Source: Fulvitalea axinellae | GTDB lineage: Bacteria > Bacteroidota > Bacteroidia > Cytophagales > Cyclobacteriaceae | Assembly: GCF_036492835.1 (NCBI RefSeq) | Contig: NZ_AP025314.1 | Coordinates: 1,612,001 to 1,676,000, forward strand | Reading direction: 5' to 3' | Length of the DNA: 64,000 bases | Shown here: positions 1 through 8,685 of the stretch, one piece after another | How positions within the stretch are numbered: the first letter of the stretch is position 1 | How the letters are laid out: every line of letters starts with the position of its first letter | The notes under the pieces: generated by a model | Seen by the model: only the letters and a program-made list of their open reading frames with translations | Told to the model about the DNA's origin: nothing | The model's database searches: none | Program-made: the position numbers and the translations under genes

Positions 1-666
1 AAGCTTCAGCTGGGCTATGATCAGTTCGGCAATGTCCTCTGCCTGCATTACCTTTTCGGGGTTGCCGTCGGTGAGGTTGAGGTCTTTGGCCATGTCTGTG
101 GCTACCGTACTCGGCGTAAGGGCCGTTACGCGGATATTGTGCTTGCGCACTTCCTGCATCAGCGATTCGGTGAGGCCCATTACTGCGAATTTCGAGGCGC
201 TGTACGCGCTGGTAACCGGCGCGCCTTTCAGTCCGGCGGTGGAGGAGATATTGATAATGTCTCCGCTCTTGCGTTCAATCATACCCGGCAAGAACGCTCT
301 GGTCACGTAGTATACGCCCATCAGGTTGACCTGAATCACTTGCGCCCACTCTTCGGGAGCCAGTTCCAGAAACTTCCCGAATCTGCCTATGCCGGCGTTA
401 TTGATAAGGATATCCACCGGGCCAAAAAGCTCTTGCAGGGCCTGCTCCGCTTTGCTTACCGAGTTGATGTCCGATACATCGGCCGATACGGCTACCGCTT
501 TTACGCCCATCGCTTCGGCCTCTTTGGCCACTTTCTCGATGTCTGCGGTAGTGCGGGCCATCAGGGCCACGTTCGCTCCCTCGTTGGCCAAGGCCAGCGC
601 CACGGCTTTTCCGATGCCTTTGCCCGCTCCGGTAATCAGGGCGTTTTTTCCTTTGAGTGATTCCAT
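1..666 (-). CDS. SDR family NAD(P)-dependent oxidoreductase (3-ketoacyl-ACP reductase-like), 3' end cut by window edge
   Basis: A classical short-chain dehydrogenase read on the minus strand from ATG at 666; 222 residues are visible and the frame is still open at base 1. The N-terminal Rossmann motif TGAGKGIG is at residues 12-19, NNAG at 89-92, the catalytic serine in SSTAG near 141-142 and the YSASK catalytic Tyr/Lys at 155/159. This matches FabG-like 3-oxoacyl reductases of about 230-240 aa, so only a short tail is missing. The substrate cannot be told from sequence; many Bacteroidota paralogues are annotated as 3-ketoacyl-ACP reductases without proof. A second SDR is at the other end of the window. 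Confidence 0.9.
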   Translation of the reverse strand, partial: MESLKGKNALITGAGKGIGKAVALALANEGANVALMARTTADIEKVAKEAEAMGVKAVAVSADVSDINSVSKAEQALQELFGPVDILINNAGIGRFGKFLELAPEEWAQVIQVNLMGVYYVTRAFLPGMIERKSGDIINISSTAGLKGAPVTSAYSASKFAVMGLTESLMQEVRKHNIRVTALTPSTVATDMAKDLNLTDGNPEKVMQAEDIAELIIAQLKL

Positions 667-933
667 AGTTTGTTTGTTAATGCGAAAGGTTAATTCTTGG
701 TCTTCCAAGTTAAGGTTTATGATTTACTGTCATACTGACGGCGGTCAGTGTTCCGTTAAGCGAATGCGGATTTTTCGTTTGTGTTTATTGAATCCGGCCT
801 TTGTTGTGGCCGTAAGTAATATAAAGGGAACTGCCGAAAGGAATATTTGATGGTTCCGGAGATGTATTTGTGTTTTTTTATTAAAATGCGGTGAGACGGA
901 AGGCGGTGGCGAAAATCTTAAACGAGAAGGATT

Positions 934-1389
934 ATGCCGAACAGTGTGTTTACCGAACAGGGCGTCAATGAATTGACAGAGCGTATAGGCGTTTTGACGG
1001 CCGACTCCGAAAAGAAGTGGGGCAAGATGGACCCCGCCCAGATGCTGGCGCACTGCAATGTGCCTTACGAAATGGTGTATGAGGACACCCACCCGAGGCC
1101 TAACCCTTTGGTGAGGTTTTTCCTGAAGCGCTTTGTGAAACCCGCTGTGGTCAGTGATAAGCCTTACCCCCGCAATAGCCGTACGGCGCCTCAGTTTTTG
1201 GTTAAAGACAAAAAAGATTTCGAAAAGGAAAAGGCCAAGCTACTGGGGCATATCCGGCGCACGGCGGCTTTGGGCGAGGTGTTCTTTGACGGTCGGGAGT
1301 CGCATTCGTTCGGACGTTTGAGCCTTAAGGAATGGGATACGATGTTTTACAAACACTTGGACCATCACCTGAAGCAGTTCGGGGCCTGA
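934..1389 (+). CDS. DUF1569 (DinB-like) family protein
   Basis: A 151-aa protein opening with a segment typical of the DUF1569 family: an early KWGKMDPAQMLAHC block (residues about 28-41) whose histidine fits the helical metal-binding bundle of the DinB superfamily, and a C-terminal MFYKHLDHHLKQF segment with the later histidines. Length is normal for the family. The biochemical role of DUF1569 is not established; the DinB relationship suggests a metal-dependent small-thiol-type enzyme, which is inference only. The gene stands alone, followed at once by a bidirectional terminator shared with the convergent acetate transporter. Confidence 0.8.
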   Translation: MPNSVFTEQGVNELTERIGVLTADSEKKWGKMDPAQMLAHCNVPYEMVYEDTHPRPNPLVRFFLKRFVKPAVVSDKPYPRNSRTAPQFLVKDKKDFEKEKAKLLGHIRRTAALGEVFFDGRESHSFGRLSLKEWDTMFYKHLDHHLKQFGA

Positions 1390-1413
1390 GCGCTTTGTGT
1401 TGTATGGAAAAAG

Positions 1414-1445
1414 AAAACCCCTTGTCGGATACGGCAAGGGGTTTT
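1414..1445. terminator. Bidirectional intrinsic terminator
   Basis: AAAACCCCTTG and CAAGGGGTTTT form an 11-bp stem with a 10-nt loop, with A-rich and T-rich flanks on either side. It lies between the convergent DUF1569 gene and satP and can serve both. Confidence 0.85.
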
Positions 1446-1471
1446 GTGGTGTAAAAAGAAGGCTTTTGCCC

Positions 1472-2032
1472 TTACATCGGGAAGACTTGCTTTCCGTGTT
1501 TCTCATTAACAATCAGTCCGATGGCCTCGTAAAGAGCCAAACCTCCGCAGAGTATCCCTTCGAATCCGGCGATGGTGTGGAGCGTTTCGCTATGAAGGAA
1601 ATCGCTGGCGGCCAACAGGGCGAAAAGAATTACCAATGTACCGAATACCAATTGTCCGATACGCGGCCCTTTGAGCGTGCCGAAGAACATACCCAACGAG
1701 AAAAGTCCCCAGATGGCCAAATACCATCCCATGGCGAATTTGTCGGTGACCATGAAGCCGTTTTGGCCCAGAACCACGATGCCTACCAAAGTCAGCCAGA
1801 AGCTGCCGTAAGCGATAAACGCGACCATACCGAAGGTGTTGTTTTTTTTGAACTCGAGGATCCCCGCGATTATCTGGGCGAAGCCTCCGAAGAAGGTTCC
1901 CATCATCAGGATCATGGTGTTCAATTCGAAAAATCCAGCGTTGTGGATGTTAAGAAGGATGGTTGTCATCCCGAAACCGGCGAGACCGAGAGGGGCCGGG
2001 TTGGCGCCCTGGCCTGAAACTACCTTTGTCAT
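1472..2032 (-). CDS. satP: Acetate uptake transporter, GPR1/FUN34/SatP family
   Basis: A 186-aa polytopic inner-membrane protein with about six hydrophobic helices. The family signature NPAPLGLAGFG is at residues 11-21. SatP proteins are acetate/succinate channels or proton symporters. The gene is the last of a minus-strand run, 45 nt downstream of pflA and pflB. This context suggests it handles the acetate made from pyruvate-formate-lyase-derived acetyl-CoA, either export in fermentation or later re-uptake. Length equals the family norm, and ATG at 2032 is the natural start. Confidence 0.9.
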   Translation of the reverse strand: MTKVVSGQGANPAPLGLAGFGMTTILLNIHNAGFFELNTMILMMGTFFGGFAQIIAGILEFKKNNTFGMVAFIAYGSFWLTLVGIVVLGQNGFMVTDKFAMGWYLAIWGLFSLGMFFGTLKGPRIGQLVFGTLVILFALLAASDFLHSETLHTIAGFEGILCGGLALYEAIGLIVNEKHGKQVFPM

Positions 2033-2077
2033 CTTAAATAGAATAAATAAACTGAATGGATGGATCCGGCTGGCGGA

Positions 2078-2851
2078 TCAGTTGACCTTCACTTGCGTGA
2101 AGTATTGTTCGAATATCGTTCTGGCCTTGTCTATTTGCTCTTGCGTAGGCGGTTCCACGTCTTCGAGCTGGTAAGGCATATTAAGTTCTTTCCATTTGTG
2201 TACCCCAAGCTTATGGTAGGGCTGTATTTCTATCTTCTCGATAGTCTTATAGTCCTTAAAGCGTTGTCCAAGCTCGTGGAGGTATTCTTCCTGATCAGAC
2301 CAACCCGGTACCAGTACATAGCGGAGCCACATAGGCTTGCCACTTTGTTCGCGGTACTCGGCCAGTTTCAGGGTGTTGACGTTGCTGAGGCCCGTTAGCT
2401 TGCGGTGCCATTCGTCGTTAATGTGTTTTACGTCGAGCAGGATCAGGTCCGTCTCGTCGAGCAGTTCGTGTACGTCCGGCGTATTAAGGCGTCCGTTGGA
2501 GTCCACGCAAGTGTGGATGCCTTCGGCGTGAAGCATCTTGAACAGCTTAAGCAATTTCTTGCGTTGCAACAATGGCTCGCCACCGGAGATGGTAACACCG
2601 CCACGTTTGCCGAAATAGCTTTTCATATTCACCGCTCTGCGCACTATTTCATCCAGCTCGATGTACTGTCCGCCCTGTACGTCTAGCGTGTCGGGGTTTT
2701 GGCAGTAAAGGCAACGGAATTCGCAACCCTGCACAAAAACCACCAAACGGATGCCCGGGCCGTCATGCGTACCGAAAGATTCGATGGAATGTATGCGGAG
2801 CAAGTGTTCGTCTTGTTCGTTCAGATGTCTGGCGTCTTGTTTTGGCAACAT
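2078..2851 (-). CDS. pflA: Pyruvate formate-lyase 1-activating enzyme (radical SAM)
   Basis: Radical-SAM activase that installs the glycyl radical on PflB. The CEFRCLYC motif (CX3CX2C, binding the 4Fe-4S cluster) is preceded by HDGPGIR and followed by the GGEP motif in TISGGEPLLQ, all diagnostic of PflA. I choose the ATG at 2851 (257 aa, close to the usual ~245). The frame stays open upstream to an ATG at 2956, giving 292 aa with an unusual N-terminal extension, and that longer form cannot be excluded. It lies about 240 nt downstream of pflB with a terminator hairpin between, so activase expression is probably a readthrough fraction of pflB expression or has its own promoter. Confidence 0.92.
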   Translation of the reverse strand: MLPKQDARHLNEQDEHLLRIHSIESFGTHDGPGIRLVVFVQGCEFRCLYCQNPDTLDVQGGQYIELDEIVRRAVNMKSYFGKRGGVTISGGEPLLQRKKLLKLFKMLHAEGIHTCVDSNGRLNTPDVHELLDETDLILLDVKHINDEWHRKLTGLSNVNTLKLAEYREQSGKPMWLRYVLVPGWSDQEEYLHELGQRFKDYKTIEKIEIQPYHKLGVHKWKELNMPYQLEDVEPPTQEQIDKARTIFEQYFTQVKVN

Positions 2852-2999
2852 ATGGGAGGAGTGGTTAGGGTGATGGTATTTAGTCCGCGCAACTTCTTGT
2901 TTTGGTAGACCTTTGCCGTTATAACGCCCAAAGGCCGTGTTTGGGTCGGCGTCCATATTCAGAATCCGTTTTTTTGAAGCTGGATCAATAGGGATACCG

Positions 3000-3033
3000 A
3001 AAAAAAGAGAGACTGAAAAGTCTCTCTTTTTTG
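3000..3033 (-). terminator. Intrinsic terminator between pflB and pflA
   Basis: AAAAAAGAGAGACT, loop GAAA, AGTCTCTCTTTTTT: a 14-bp uninterrupted stem with T-tract on either strand. It follows pflB on the minus strand and would lower pflA transcription relative to pflB, fitting the catalytic need for little activase. Confidence 0.85.
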
Positions 3034-3094
3034 TATATACTTGAGAATGAACTGAGTCATCTCTAGCAATTCCGGAATGTCTTCCGGGGTGTTA

Positions 3095-5332
3095 TTACAT
3101 TCTTTCGTGGAATGTTCTGGTGATTACTTCCATCTGGTGGGCTTTCGACAACCTGGTGAAGTTAACAGCGTAACCCGACACGCGGATAGTCAGCTGCGGA
3201 TAGTTCTCAGGGTTGTTGTAAGCGTCCATCAAAGTGTCGCGGTTCAGCACGTTCACGTTCAGGTGGTGCGCTCCGCGTCCGAAGTAGCCGTCCATCATGC
3301 CCACGAGGTTTTCGGTTTGCTCTTCGCGCTCCGATCCGAGTGACTTAGGTACGATTGAGAACGTGTTAGAGATGCCGTCCTGAGCGTCGTTGTAGTCAAG
3401 CTTGGCTACAGAGTTCAGTGAGGCGATGGCTCCGTTCTCGTCGCGTCCGTGCATTGGGTTGGCACCAGGTGCGAAAGGTACGCCTGATTCACGACCGTCA
3501 GGCGTAGCGCCTGTCTTCTTGCCGTAAACCACGTTTGAGGTGATCGTAAGCAAAGAAAGGGTAGGGGTCGCGTCTTTGTAAGCGCGGTGTTTCTTCAACT
3601 CCAAGAAGAACTCGTGAGTGATTTCTTTGGCGATGTTGTCCACATCGTCAATGTCGTTACCGAATTTCGGGAAGTCACCTTCGATCTTGAAGTCAACAGT
3701 CAATCCTTCCTCGTTGCGGATAGGAGTAACCTTAGCGTTTTTGATGGCTGACAACGAGTCGGCTACGATAGAGATACCTGCCGCTCCGTACGCTACGTCA
3801 ATGTTGTGGTCAGTGTCGATAAACGCCATCTGAGCCTTTTCGTAGTAGTACTTGTCGTGCATATAGTGGATCACGTACATCGTCTTGGCGTATACGCGGG
3901 CCACTTCCTTCATAGTACGACGGAAGAGATCCATAACTACATCGTAGTCGAGGGTCTCCATTTCCTGGATTTCAGGAATGTCGTCGATGATCTTAACTCC
4001 GGAAAGCTCGTCGCGGCCGCCGTTGATGGCGAGAAGGAGAGTTTTGGCCAAGTTTGTTCTGGCGCCGAAGTGCTGGATGCTCTTACCAATGGCTTGGTGC
4101 GATACGCAGCAGGCGATACCGTAATCGTCAGATCCGCGGTTAGGACGCATCAAGTCGTCGTTCTCGTACTGTACAGACGAAGTATCGATCGATACCTGAG
4201 CGCAGAAGTTTTTGAATCCTTCCGGCAAGTCGTTAGACCAAAGCACAGTCATGTTTGGCTCAGGAGCGGCTCCCAAGTTGTACAATGTCTGGAGGAAACG
4301 GAAAGAGTTTTTGGTCACTTTCGTACGTCCGTCGTTGTACTGTCCGCCGATTGATTCGGTAACCCAAGTAGGGTCGCCACCGAAGATGTCGTCGTATGCC
4401 GCAGGGCGGAGGTGACGAACAACACGGAGCTTCATCACGAACTGGTCAATGTACTCTTGCGCCTGGTTTTCCGAGATCACGCCGTTTTCGAGGTCGCGCT
4501 GGATGAAGATGTCGAGGAACGAAGAAACGTTACCCAATGACATAGCGGCACCGTCTTGCTCTTTTACGGCGGCCAAGTAAGCCATGTATGTCCACTGAAC
4601 GGCTTCTTGAGCGTTTTCGGCAGGGCGGTTCAATTCGAGTCCGTAGATCTCGCCGAGCTTGATGATGGCTTTCAAAGCTTTGATTTGCTCTGAAACCTCT
4701 TCGCGCTGACGGATGTTGGCGTCAGTGATGTCGTCGCTGATAGCGTCTTTGTCGGCCATTTTGGCGGCGATCAGGGCGTCGGCTCCGTAAAGGGCCAAAC
4801 GGCGGTAGTCACCGATGATACGTCCGCGGGCGTAGTTGTCCGGAAGACCAGTCAGAATACCTTTTGAGCGGTAAAGGCGAATCTGGGCGTCGTAAGCGTC
4901 GAATACGCCGTCGTTGTGAGTTTTCGCGTACTTGTAGAATGTGTCGCGCACAACTTCAGACACTTGCATGTCACGCTCGTTGACGGCGCCTTCTACCACG
5001 CGGATACCGCCGTAAGGCTTCATGGCGCGCTTAAGGAGCTCGTCAGTCTGAAGGCCAACGATCACTTCATTGTCTTTGTCAATGTATCCGGCCGGGTGGC
5101 TGGTGATTGTGGAAACGGTCTGGGTGTCGATGTCGCGGCATCCGTTGCGCTCACGCTCTTCTTTAAGAGCGGCCGTACATTTTTCCCAAAGGGCTGTCGT
5201 CCTTTCGGTCGGTCCTTCCAAAAACGAAGAATCCCCCTCGTATGGGGTTACGTTTTGAAGAACAAAATCGCGAACGTCGATACGCTCGTTCCAAGTGCCT
5301 GACTTGAATGATTCCACTTTGACTTCTGACAT
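3095..5332 (-). CDS. pflB: Formate C-acetyltransferase (pyruvate formate-lyase)
   Basis: Cytoplasmic glycyl-radical enzyme that splits pyruvate with CoA into acetyl-CoA and formate under anoxia. From the ATG at 5332 the product is 745 aa and co-linear with E. coli PflB. The catalytic cysteine pair is in IACCVS, SIDTSS and MHDKY are conserved, and the radical glycine sits in RVSGYAVNF (about Gly720). An in-frame ATG nine codons upstream (5359) is less likely because PflB proteins begin MSE. Neighbours are the activase, a formate-type MFS transporter and an acetate transporter, a complete mixed-acid module. I saw no clear FNR box at its 5' side. Confidence 0.97.
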   Translation of the reverse strand: MSEVKVESFKSGTWNERIDVRDFVLQNVTPYEGDSSFLEGPTERTTALWEKCTAALKEERERNGCRDIDTQTVSTITSHPAGYIDKDNEVIVGLQTDELLKRAMKPYGGIRVVEGAVNERDMQVSEVVRDTFYKYAKTHNDGVFDAYDAQIRLYRSKGILTGLPDNYARGRIIGDYRRLALYGADALIAAKMADKDAISDDITDANIRQREEVSEQIKALKAIIKLGEIYGLELNRPAENAQEAVQWTYMAYLAAVKEQDGAAMSLGNVSSFLDIFIQRDLENGVISENQAQEYIDQFVMKLRVVRHLRPAAYDDIFGGDPTWVTESIGGQYNDGRTKVTKNSFRFLQTLYNLGAAPEPNMTVLWSNDLPEGFKNFCAQVSIDTSSVQYENDDLMRPNRGSDDYGIACCVSHQAIGKSIQHFGARTNLAKTLLLAINGGRDELSGVKIIDDIPEIQEMETLDYDVVMDLFRRTMKEVARVYAKTMYVIHYMHDKYYYEKAQMAFIDTDHNIDVAYGAAGISIVADSLSAIKNAKVTPIRNEEGLTVDFKIEGDFPKFGNDIDDVDNIAKEITHEFFLELKKHRAYKDATPTLSLLTITSNVVYGKKTGATPDGRESGVPFAPGANPMHGRDENGAIASLNSVAKLDYNDAQDGISNTFSIVPKSLGSEREEQTENLVGMMDGYFGRGAHHLNVNVLNRDTLMDAYNNPENYPQLTIRVSGYAVNFTRLSKAHQMEVITRTFHERM

Positions 5333-5539
5333 AGCGGTAATGGTTTTGTTTTTTTCCAAATAATGAACGACGGGCCTATGCGCCTATTGCTCACCCCCCG
5401 GACTTTTCAAACCGGGGCATTAATGTGATTCCGGACAAAAAATCCGAGAATCTGTATGTTGGCGGTCTGTTTCTGGGGCTGGGGCCGTGATGGGTGGCCT
5501 CGGGTCCTTTCTTCGCGCCGCTCTTTTGGGAGTGTTTTG

Positions 5540-5689
5540 TCAAATAAAAAGGGCCATCGCTTTGATGATCGTTTGCGAGATCCCGTAAGCTAAGGGAATG
5601 CCAACAAATGCCCACGAGAGAGCGATCTTGACCACAGGCTTTTCCGTTGGAACTTCCTGTACGCTGGTGTTTTGGGTTTGCGTTTCCAT
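5540..5689 (-). CDS. Small single-helix subunit of OFA-type MFS transporter
   Basis: A 49-aa ORF on the minus strand, ATG at 5689 and TGA at 5540-5542, in the gap between the MFS transporter and pflB. It has a polar Thr/Gln/Pro/Lys-rich N-terminus (about 21 residues) and one hydrophobic helix ending the protein (IALSWAFVGIPLAYGISQ). Small proteins of this design are found beside OFA-family transporters in many bacteria and are annotated as MFS transporter small subunits. The position 108 nt after the transporter on the same strand supports this. It probably sits in the inner membrane with the large subunit; the function itself is not shown here. Confidence 0.75.
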   Translation of the reverse strand: METQTQNTSVQEVPTEKPVVKIALSWAFVGIPLAYGISQTIIKAMALFI

Positions 5690-5760
5690 ATTATGCTTTA
5701 TTTTTATTCCAGTCAAGCTGGATATTTCCTTTATATGATAATGATGCTCTATCTCGGGAA

Positions 5761-5790
5761 AAGAAGAAAGGGACGCTTTCCCGTCCCTTT
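5761..5790 (-). terminator. Hairpin after the MFS transporter gene
   Basis: AAAGGGACG (5767-5775) pairs with CGTCCCTTT (5782-5790) across a 6-nt loop, 8 nt past the MFS stop codon on the minus strand. The minus-strand tail is CTTTCTTC, so termination may be partial and the small subunit gene may be reached by readthrough. Confidence 0.6.
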
Positions 5791-5797
5791 CCGTTTC

Positions 5798-7243
5798 TTA
5801 CCCTTGGTGATGGTATTTCTTGTCGACAGGTTTTATCAACACGTTGCATATCACCCCGACGATGAGCAGAGCGGCCATGATGTAGAACACCATGTCGTAT
5901 GAGCCTGCCTCAAGTTCCGCAAGTTTGGAGCTTAATTCGGGTCCAGCTGGCATAGAGGCTTTCAGCGCCTCCACTTTGCCCGCCACGTGGTGGTGGTTGT
6001 ATTCCACCAAGTAGTTCACCAAGAAAGGTCCGAAAACGCCGGCCAGCGACCAAGCCATCAGCAAACGGCCGTGAATGGCGCCAACTTCCAACGTTCCGAA
6101 AAGGTCTTTCAAATATGCCGGTACTGTTCCGAATCCACCTCCGTAGAAGCTGATGACAGTAGAAACCAAGATCACGTAGATGACCAAGTTTTTGGTTCCG
6201 GCGGCCATCGGAATCATCGCCACTACGATGGCTCCGAGGAATTGGTAAATCAAGTATGTGTTTTTACGTCCGATTTTGTCGGAAAGGGTTGACCAGCCCA
6301 GACGGCCGCCCATGTTGAAGATACTGAGGAACCCTACAAATCCGGTAGCCGTAGCTGCTGAAACTCCGATACCGGCACCCATACGGGCGTCAGAGAAAAT
6401 GTGCAGGATCATAGGTTTGGCGTCTTCAAGCACTCCGATACCCGCTGTAATATTCAAGAACAACACTGCGAAAAGCAACCAGAATTGTGGAGTCTTTATC
6501 GCTGTGTTGGCGTCAACCATCGCGTTTGAAACCATCTTGTTGGCATTCGGCTTCGGTACCCACCCTTCAGGCTTCCAGTTAGGGGCCGGGATACGGATGT
6601 TAAACATGCCGAACATCATGAAGAAGAAGTAGAAAACACCCATGACAGCCAATGCCGTACCGACACCGGAAGTGGTGTAAGCCACAACTTTTCCAGCCTC
6701 AACGATACCGCCGAAGTGATCAAACAAAGCGCTTGATACAGGAGCGGCGATCATTGCGCCACCACCGAATCCCATAATGGCCATGCCCGTGGCGAACCCT
6801 GGCTTGTCAGGGAACCATTTCATCAGTGTAGATACTGGCGATATATAACCTATCCCCAGACCAATACCTCCAATCACCCCGTTTCCGAGATACACAAGCC
6901 ACAACTGGCGGGTATAAACCCCTGCGGCGGCAACAAAGAATCCGGCTGAGAAACAAATCGCAGCCACAAACATTGCCTTGCGAGGACCAACGCGCTCCAT
7001 CCACTTACCGAAAGTGGCGGCCGATAGCCCCAAGAAGAATATTGCGATCGAGAAGATCCAGAATAAGTCGGTGGCTTGCCAGCTAACCCCTTCGAGGTTC
7101 AGCAAGGCGCTTTTTACCACGCTGTAAGAGTAAATCTGTCCTATAGACAGGTGAATCGCCAACCCTGCGGGTGGTATAAGCCACCGGTTAAATCCCGGTT
7201 TGGCTATTATCGACTCTCTGTCTAGAAATTTTGCTAATCCCAT
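5798..7243 (-). CDS. OFA-family MFS transporter (oxalate/formate antiporter-like)
   Basis: A 481-aa inner-membrane carrier with about 12 helices. The N-terminal block NRWLIPPAGLAIHLSIGQ is the OFA signature, and the cytoplasmic loops carry the MFS motif near GKWMERVGPRK. OFA members exchange oxalate, formate or other monocarboxylates. Standing just ahead of a 49-aa partner gene, pflB, pflA and satP, all on one strand, it is best explained as the exporter of formate or a related fermentation acid. The actual substrate is inferred from context only. An inverted repeat TTGATT-N9-AATCAA lies about 85 bp upstream of the start. Confidence 0.9.
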   Translation of the reverse strand: MGLAKFLDRESIIAKPGFNRWLIPPAGLAIHLSIGQIYSYSVVKSALLNLEGVSWQATDLFWIFSIAIFFLGLSAATFGKWMERVGPRKAMFVAAICFSAGFFVAAAGVYTRQLWLVYLGNGVIGGIGLGIGYISPVSTLMKWFPDKPGFATGMAIMGFGGGAMIAAPVSSALFDHFGGIVEAGKVVAYTTSGVGTALAVMGVFYFFFMMFGMFNIRIPAPNWKPEGWVPKPNANKMVSNAMVDANTAIKTPQFWLLFAVLFLNITAGIGVLEDAKPMILHIFSDARMGAGIGVSAATATGFVGFLSIFNMGGRLGWSTLSDKIGRKNTYLIYQFLGAIVVAMIPMAAGTKNLVIYVILVSTVISFYGGGFGTVPAYLKDLFGTLEVGAIHGRLLMAWSLAGVFGPFLVNYLVEYNHHHVAGKVEALKASMPAGPELSSKLAELEAGSYDMVFYIMAALLIVGVICNVLIKPVDKKYHHQG

Positions 7244-7778
7244 CGTTCGAAAAACGTTCGTAAAAGTATAGTATACACTGTAGTTTCCTTACTAATATAA
7301 CGTGGATTCAGGCCTTATTTAATGTTTGATTATTGTACTAAATCAAGTGTGGCGCTGTTTTTTTCCGAAAGGATTTACACCCGTTCGGCCCCGTCTTATG
7401 CTCACAAAGTAACGCCATCGCTAGGGTAGATTTAATGATAAAAGTCATATTAATGATTGATTATAGCTTCGGTTTCTTCTGTATGGAAATGCCTTTAAAG
7501 GGTTCTTGGGGCCGATTCATTGTATTATTTAGATTTTTTGTGGGGCGGGAACGGTTCCGTAAGGTTGTATTCCGCAGAGCGCCTTTTCAGGCATTTTTTT
7601 TGCCCTATGGCGCCGGATGCCTTTTTTTTGTCCTTTTTTGGGCTAGACTACATATTTATGAGAGTTTTTGTCTTGGTAGACTCTTTGCGGCTACAGACAA
7701 AATGATTTATTTTTGTTGATCGGGGTGCCCGGTGCCGGGTGCTTTCAGTTTAGCAACCAACTAAAGCGTATATATTTT
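7244..7778. other. Intergenic region between the OFA transporter and yebC
   Basis: About 535 bp of T-rich DNA between divergent genes. It holds the yebC promoter at its right end and an imperfect inverted repeat TTGATT-N9-AATCAA at 7326-7346. Short open frames inside (for example 7435-7719) have T-tract-driven composition and no family resemblance, so I call no gene. Confidence 0.6.
7684..7715 (+). promoter_or_regulatory. Bacteroidota-type promoter of yebC
   Basis: TTTG at 7684-7687 and TATTTTTG at 7708-7715, separated by 20 nt, fit the primary sigma consensus TTTG-N19/21-TAnnTTTG of this phylum. Transcription would start near 7720, about 60 nt before yebC. Confidence 0.7.
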
Positions 7779-8522
7779 ATGGCAGGACATAGTAAGTGGG
7801 CCAATATTAAGCACCGTAAAGGGGCCCAAGACGCCAAAAGAGGAAAAATCTTCACTAAGCTGATCAAAGAGATTACCGTTTCTGTGAAGGAAAGCGGGCC
7901 CGACGCGGACACTAACCCGCGTTTGCGTTTGGCGATCCAAAACGCCAAGGGGCAGAACATGCCCAAAGACACGATTGACCGCGCCATCAAAAAAGCTTCT
8001 GGCGCTGACGCCGCCGATTACCAAGAAGTGACTTTTGAAGGCTACGGACCTAAAGGTGTGGCCGTGTTTGTGGAATGCGCTACAGACAATAACAACCGTA
8101 CAGTGTCCAACGTGAGGGCCGCATTCACCAAAAGTGGCGGAAGCTTGGGCAAGAACGGTTCGCTTGAATTCGTTTTTGACCGCAAGGGGATTTTTGTAGC
8201 CGAGTTGCCCGAAGGCGCTGACGCGGAAGAGCTTGAACTTGAGTTGATTGACGGCGGAGCCGAAGAGGCGGAATTCGAGGAGGGCATGGTTCACGTAACC
8301 ACTGCGGTCACCGATTTCGGAAACATGCAGAAAAAACTCGACGAATTGGGCGCTGAAGTGAAAGAAGCGGGCTTGCAACGTATCCCCAACAACTTGGTAG
8401 TTCTTACTGACGAGGAGTTTCCGAAGATCTGGAAGCTTATAGATACGTTGGAAGATAACGACGACGTACAGAAGGTTTACCACAACATCGACGTGCAGGA
8501 AAGCCAAGAGGAGATGATGTAA
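7779..8522 (+). CDS. yebC: YebC/PmpR family regulatory protein
   Basis: A 247-aa cytoplasmic protein. The start MAGHSKWANIKHRKG is the invariant N-terminus of the family, which fixes the ATG at 7779 although the frame is open further upstream. The YebC family was first described as DNA-binding transcriptional regulators and is now also linked to relief of ribosome stalling on proline-rich stretches. Monocistronic: own promoter about 60 nt upstream and a strong terminator about 30 nt downstream. Confidence 0.95.
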   Translation: MAGHSKWANIKHRKGAQDAKRGKIFTKLIKEITVSVKESGPDADTNPRLRLAIQNAKGQNMPKDTIDRAIKKASGADAADYQEVTFEGYGPKGVAVFVECATDNNNRTVSNVRAAFTKSGGSLGKNGSLEFVFDRKGIFVAELPEGADAEELELELIDGGAEEAEFEEGMVHVTTAVTDFGNMQKKLDELGAEVKEAGLQRIPNNLVVLTDEEFPKIWKLIDTLEDNDDVQKVYHNIDVQESQEEMM

Positions 8523-8548
8523 TCGGAACTCTTGTATTTTTCGCAGGC

Positions 8549-8586
8549 GAAAGCCCGGGGCCTAGGCTACCGGGCTTTCTTTTTTT
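8549..8586 (+). terminator. Terminator of yebC
   Basis: GAAAGCCCGG (8549-8558) pairs with CCGGGCTTTC (8570-8579) around an 11-nt loop and is followed by a run of T. Confidence 0.9.
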
Positions 8587-8614
8587 GTTGGTGTGGGAGA
8601 TGGTTTTTTGCCAA

Positions 8615-8654
8615 AAAGAGAAGCCCAACACCGTCGAAGGTATTGGGCTTCTTT
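8615..8654 (-). terminator. Terminator of the Na+/amino-acid symporter gene
   Basis: AAAGAGAAGCCCAA and TTGGGCTTCTTT bracket a 14-nt loop. On the minus strand the hairpin is followed by TTTTTGG, 32 nt past the symporter stop codon. Confidence 0.8.
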
Positions 8655-8685
8655 AGAGGGGTTTGGTGAAAAGTTGTTTTTGGCT

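Noticed and set aside
5333..5440. FNR or CRP box at the pflB promoter
   Set aside because: Only a GC-rich hairpin (CCCCGG/CCGGGG) is visible; no TTGAT-N4-ATCAA or TGTGA-N6-TCACA match.
7435..7719. 94-codon frame upstream of yebC
   Set aside because: Phe/Leu-rich product produced by T-tracts, overlapping the yebC promoter; no start signal or family.
7761..8507. Long minus-strand frame antisense to yebC
   Set aside because: It is the shadow of a well-conserved gene; the yebC frame has invariant family sequence, while the antisense product has none.
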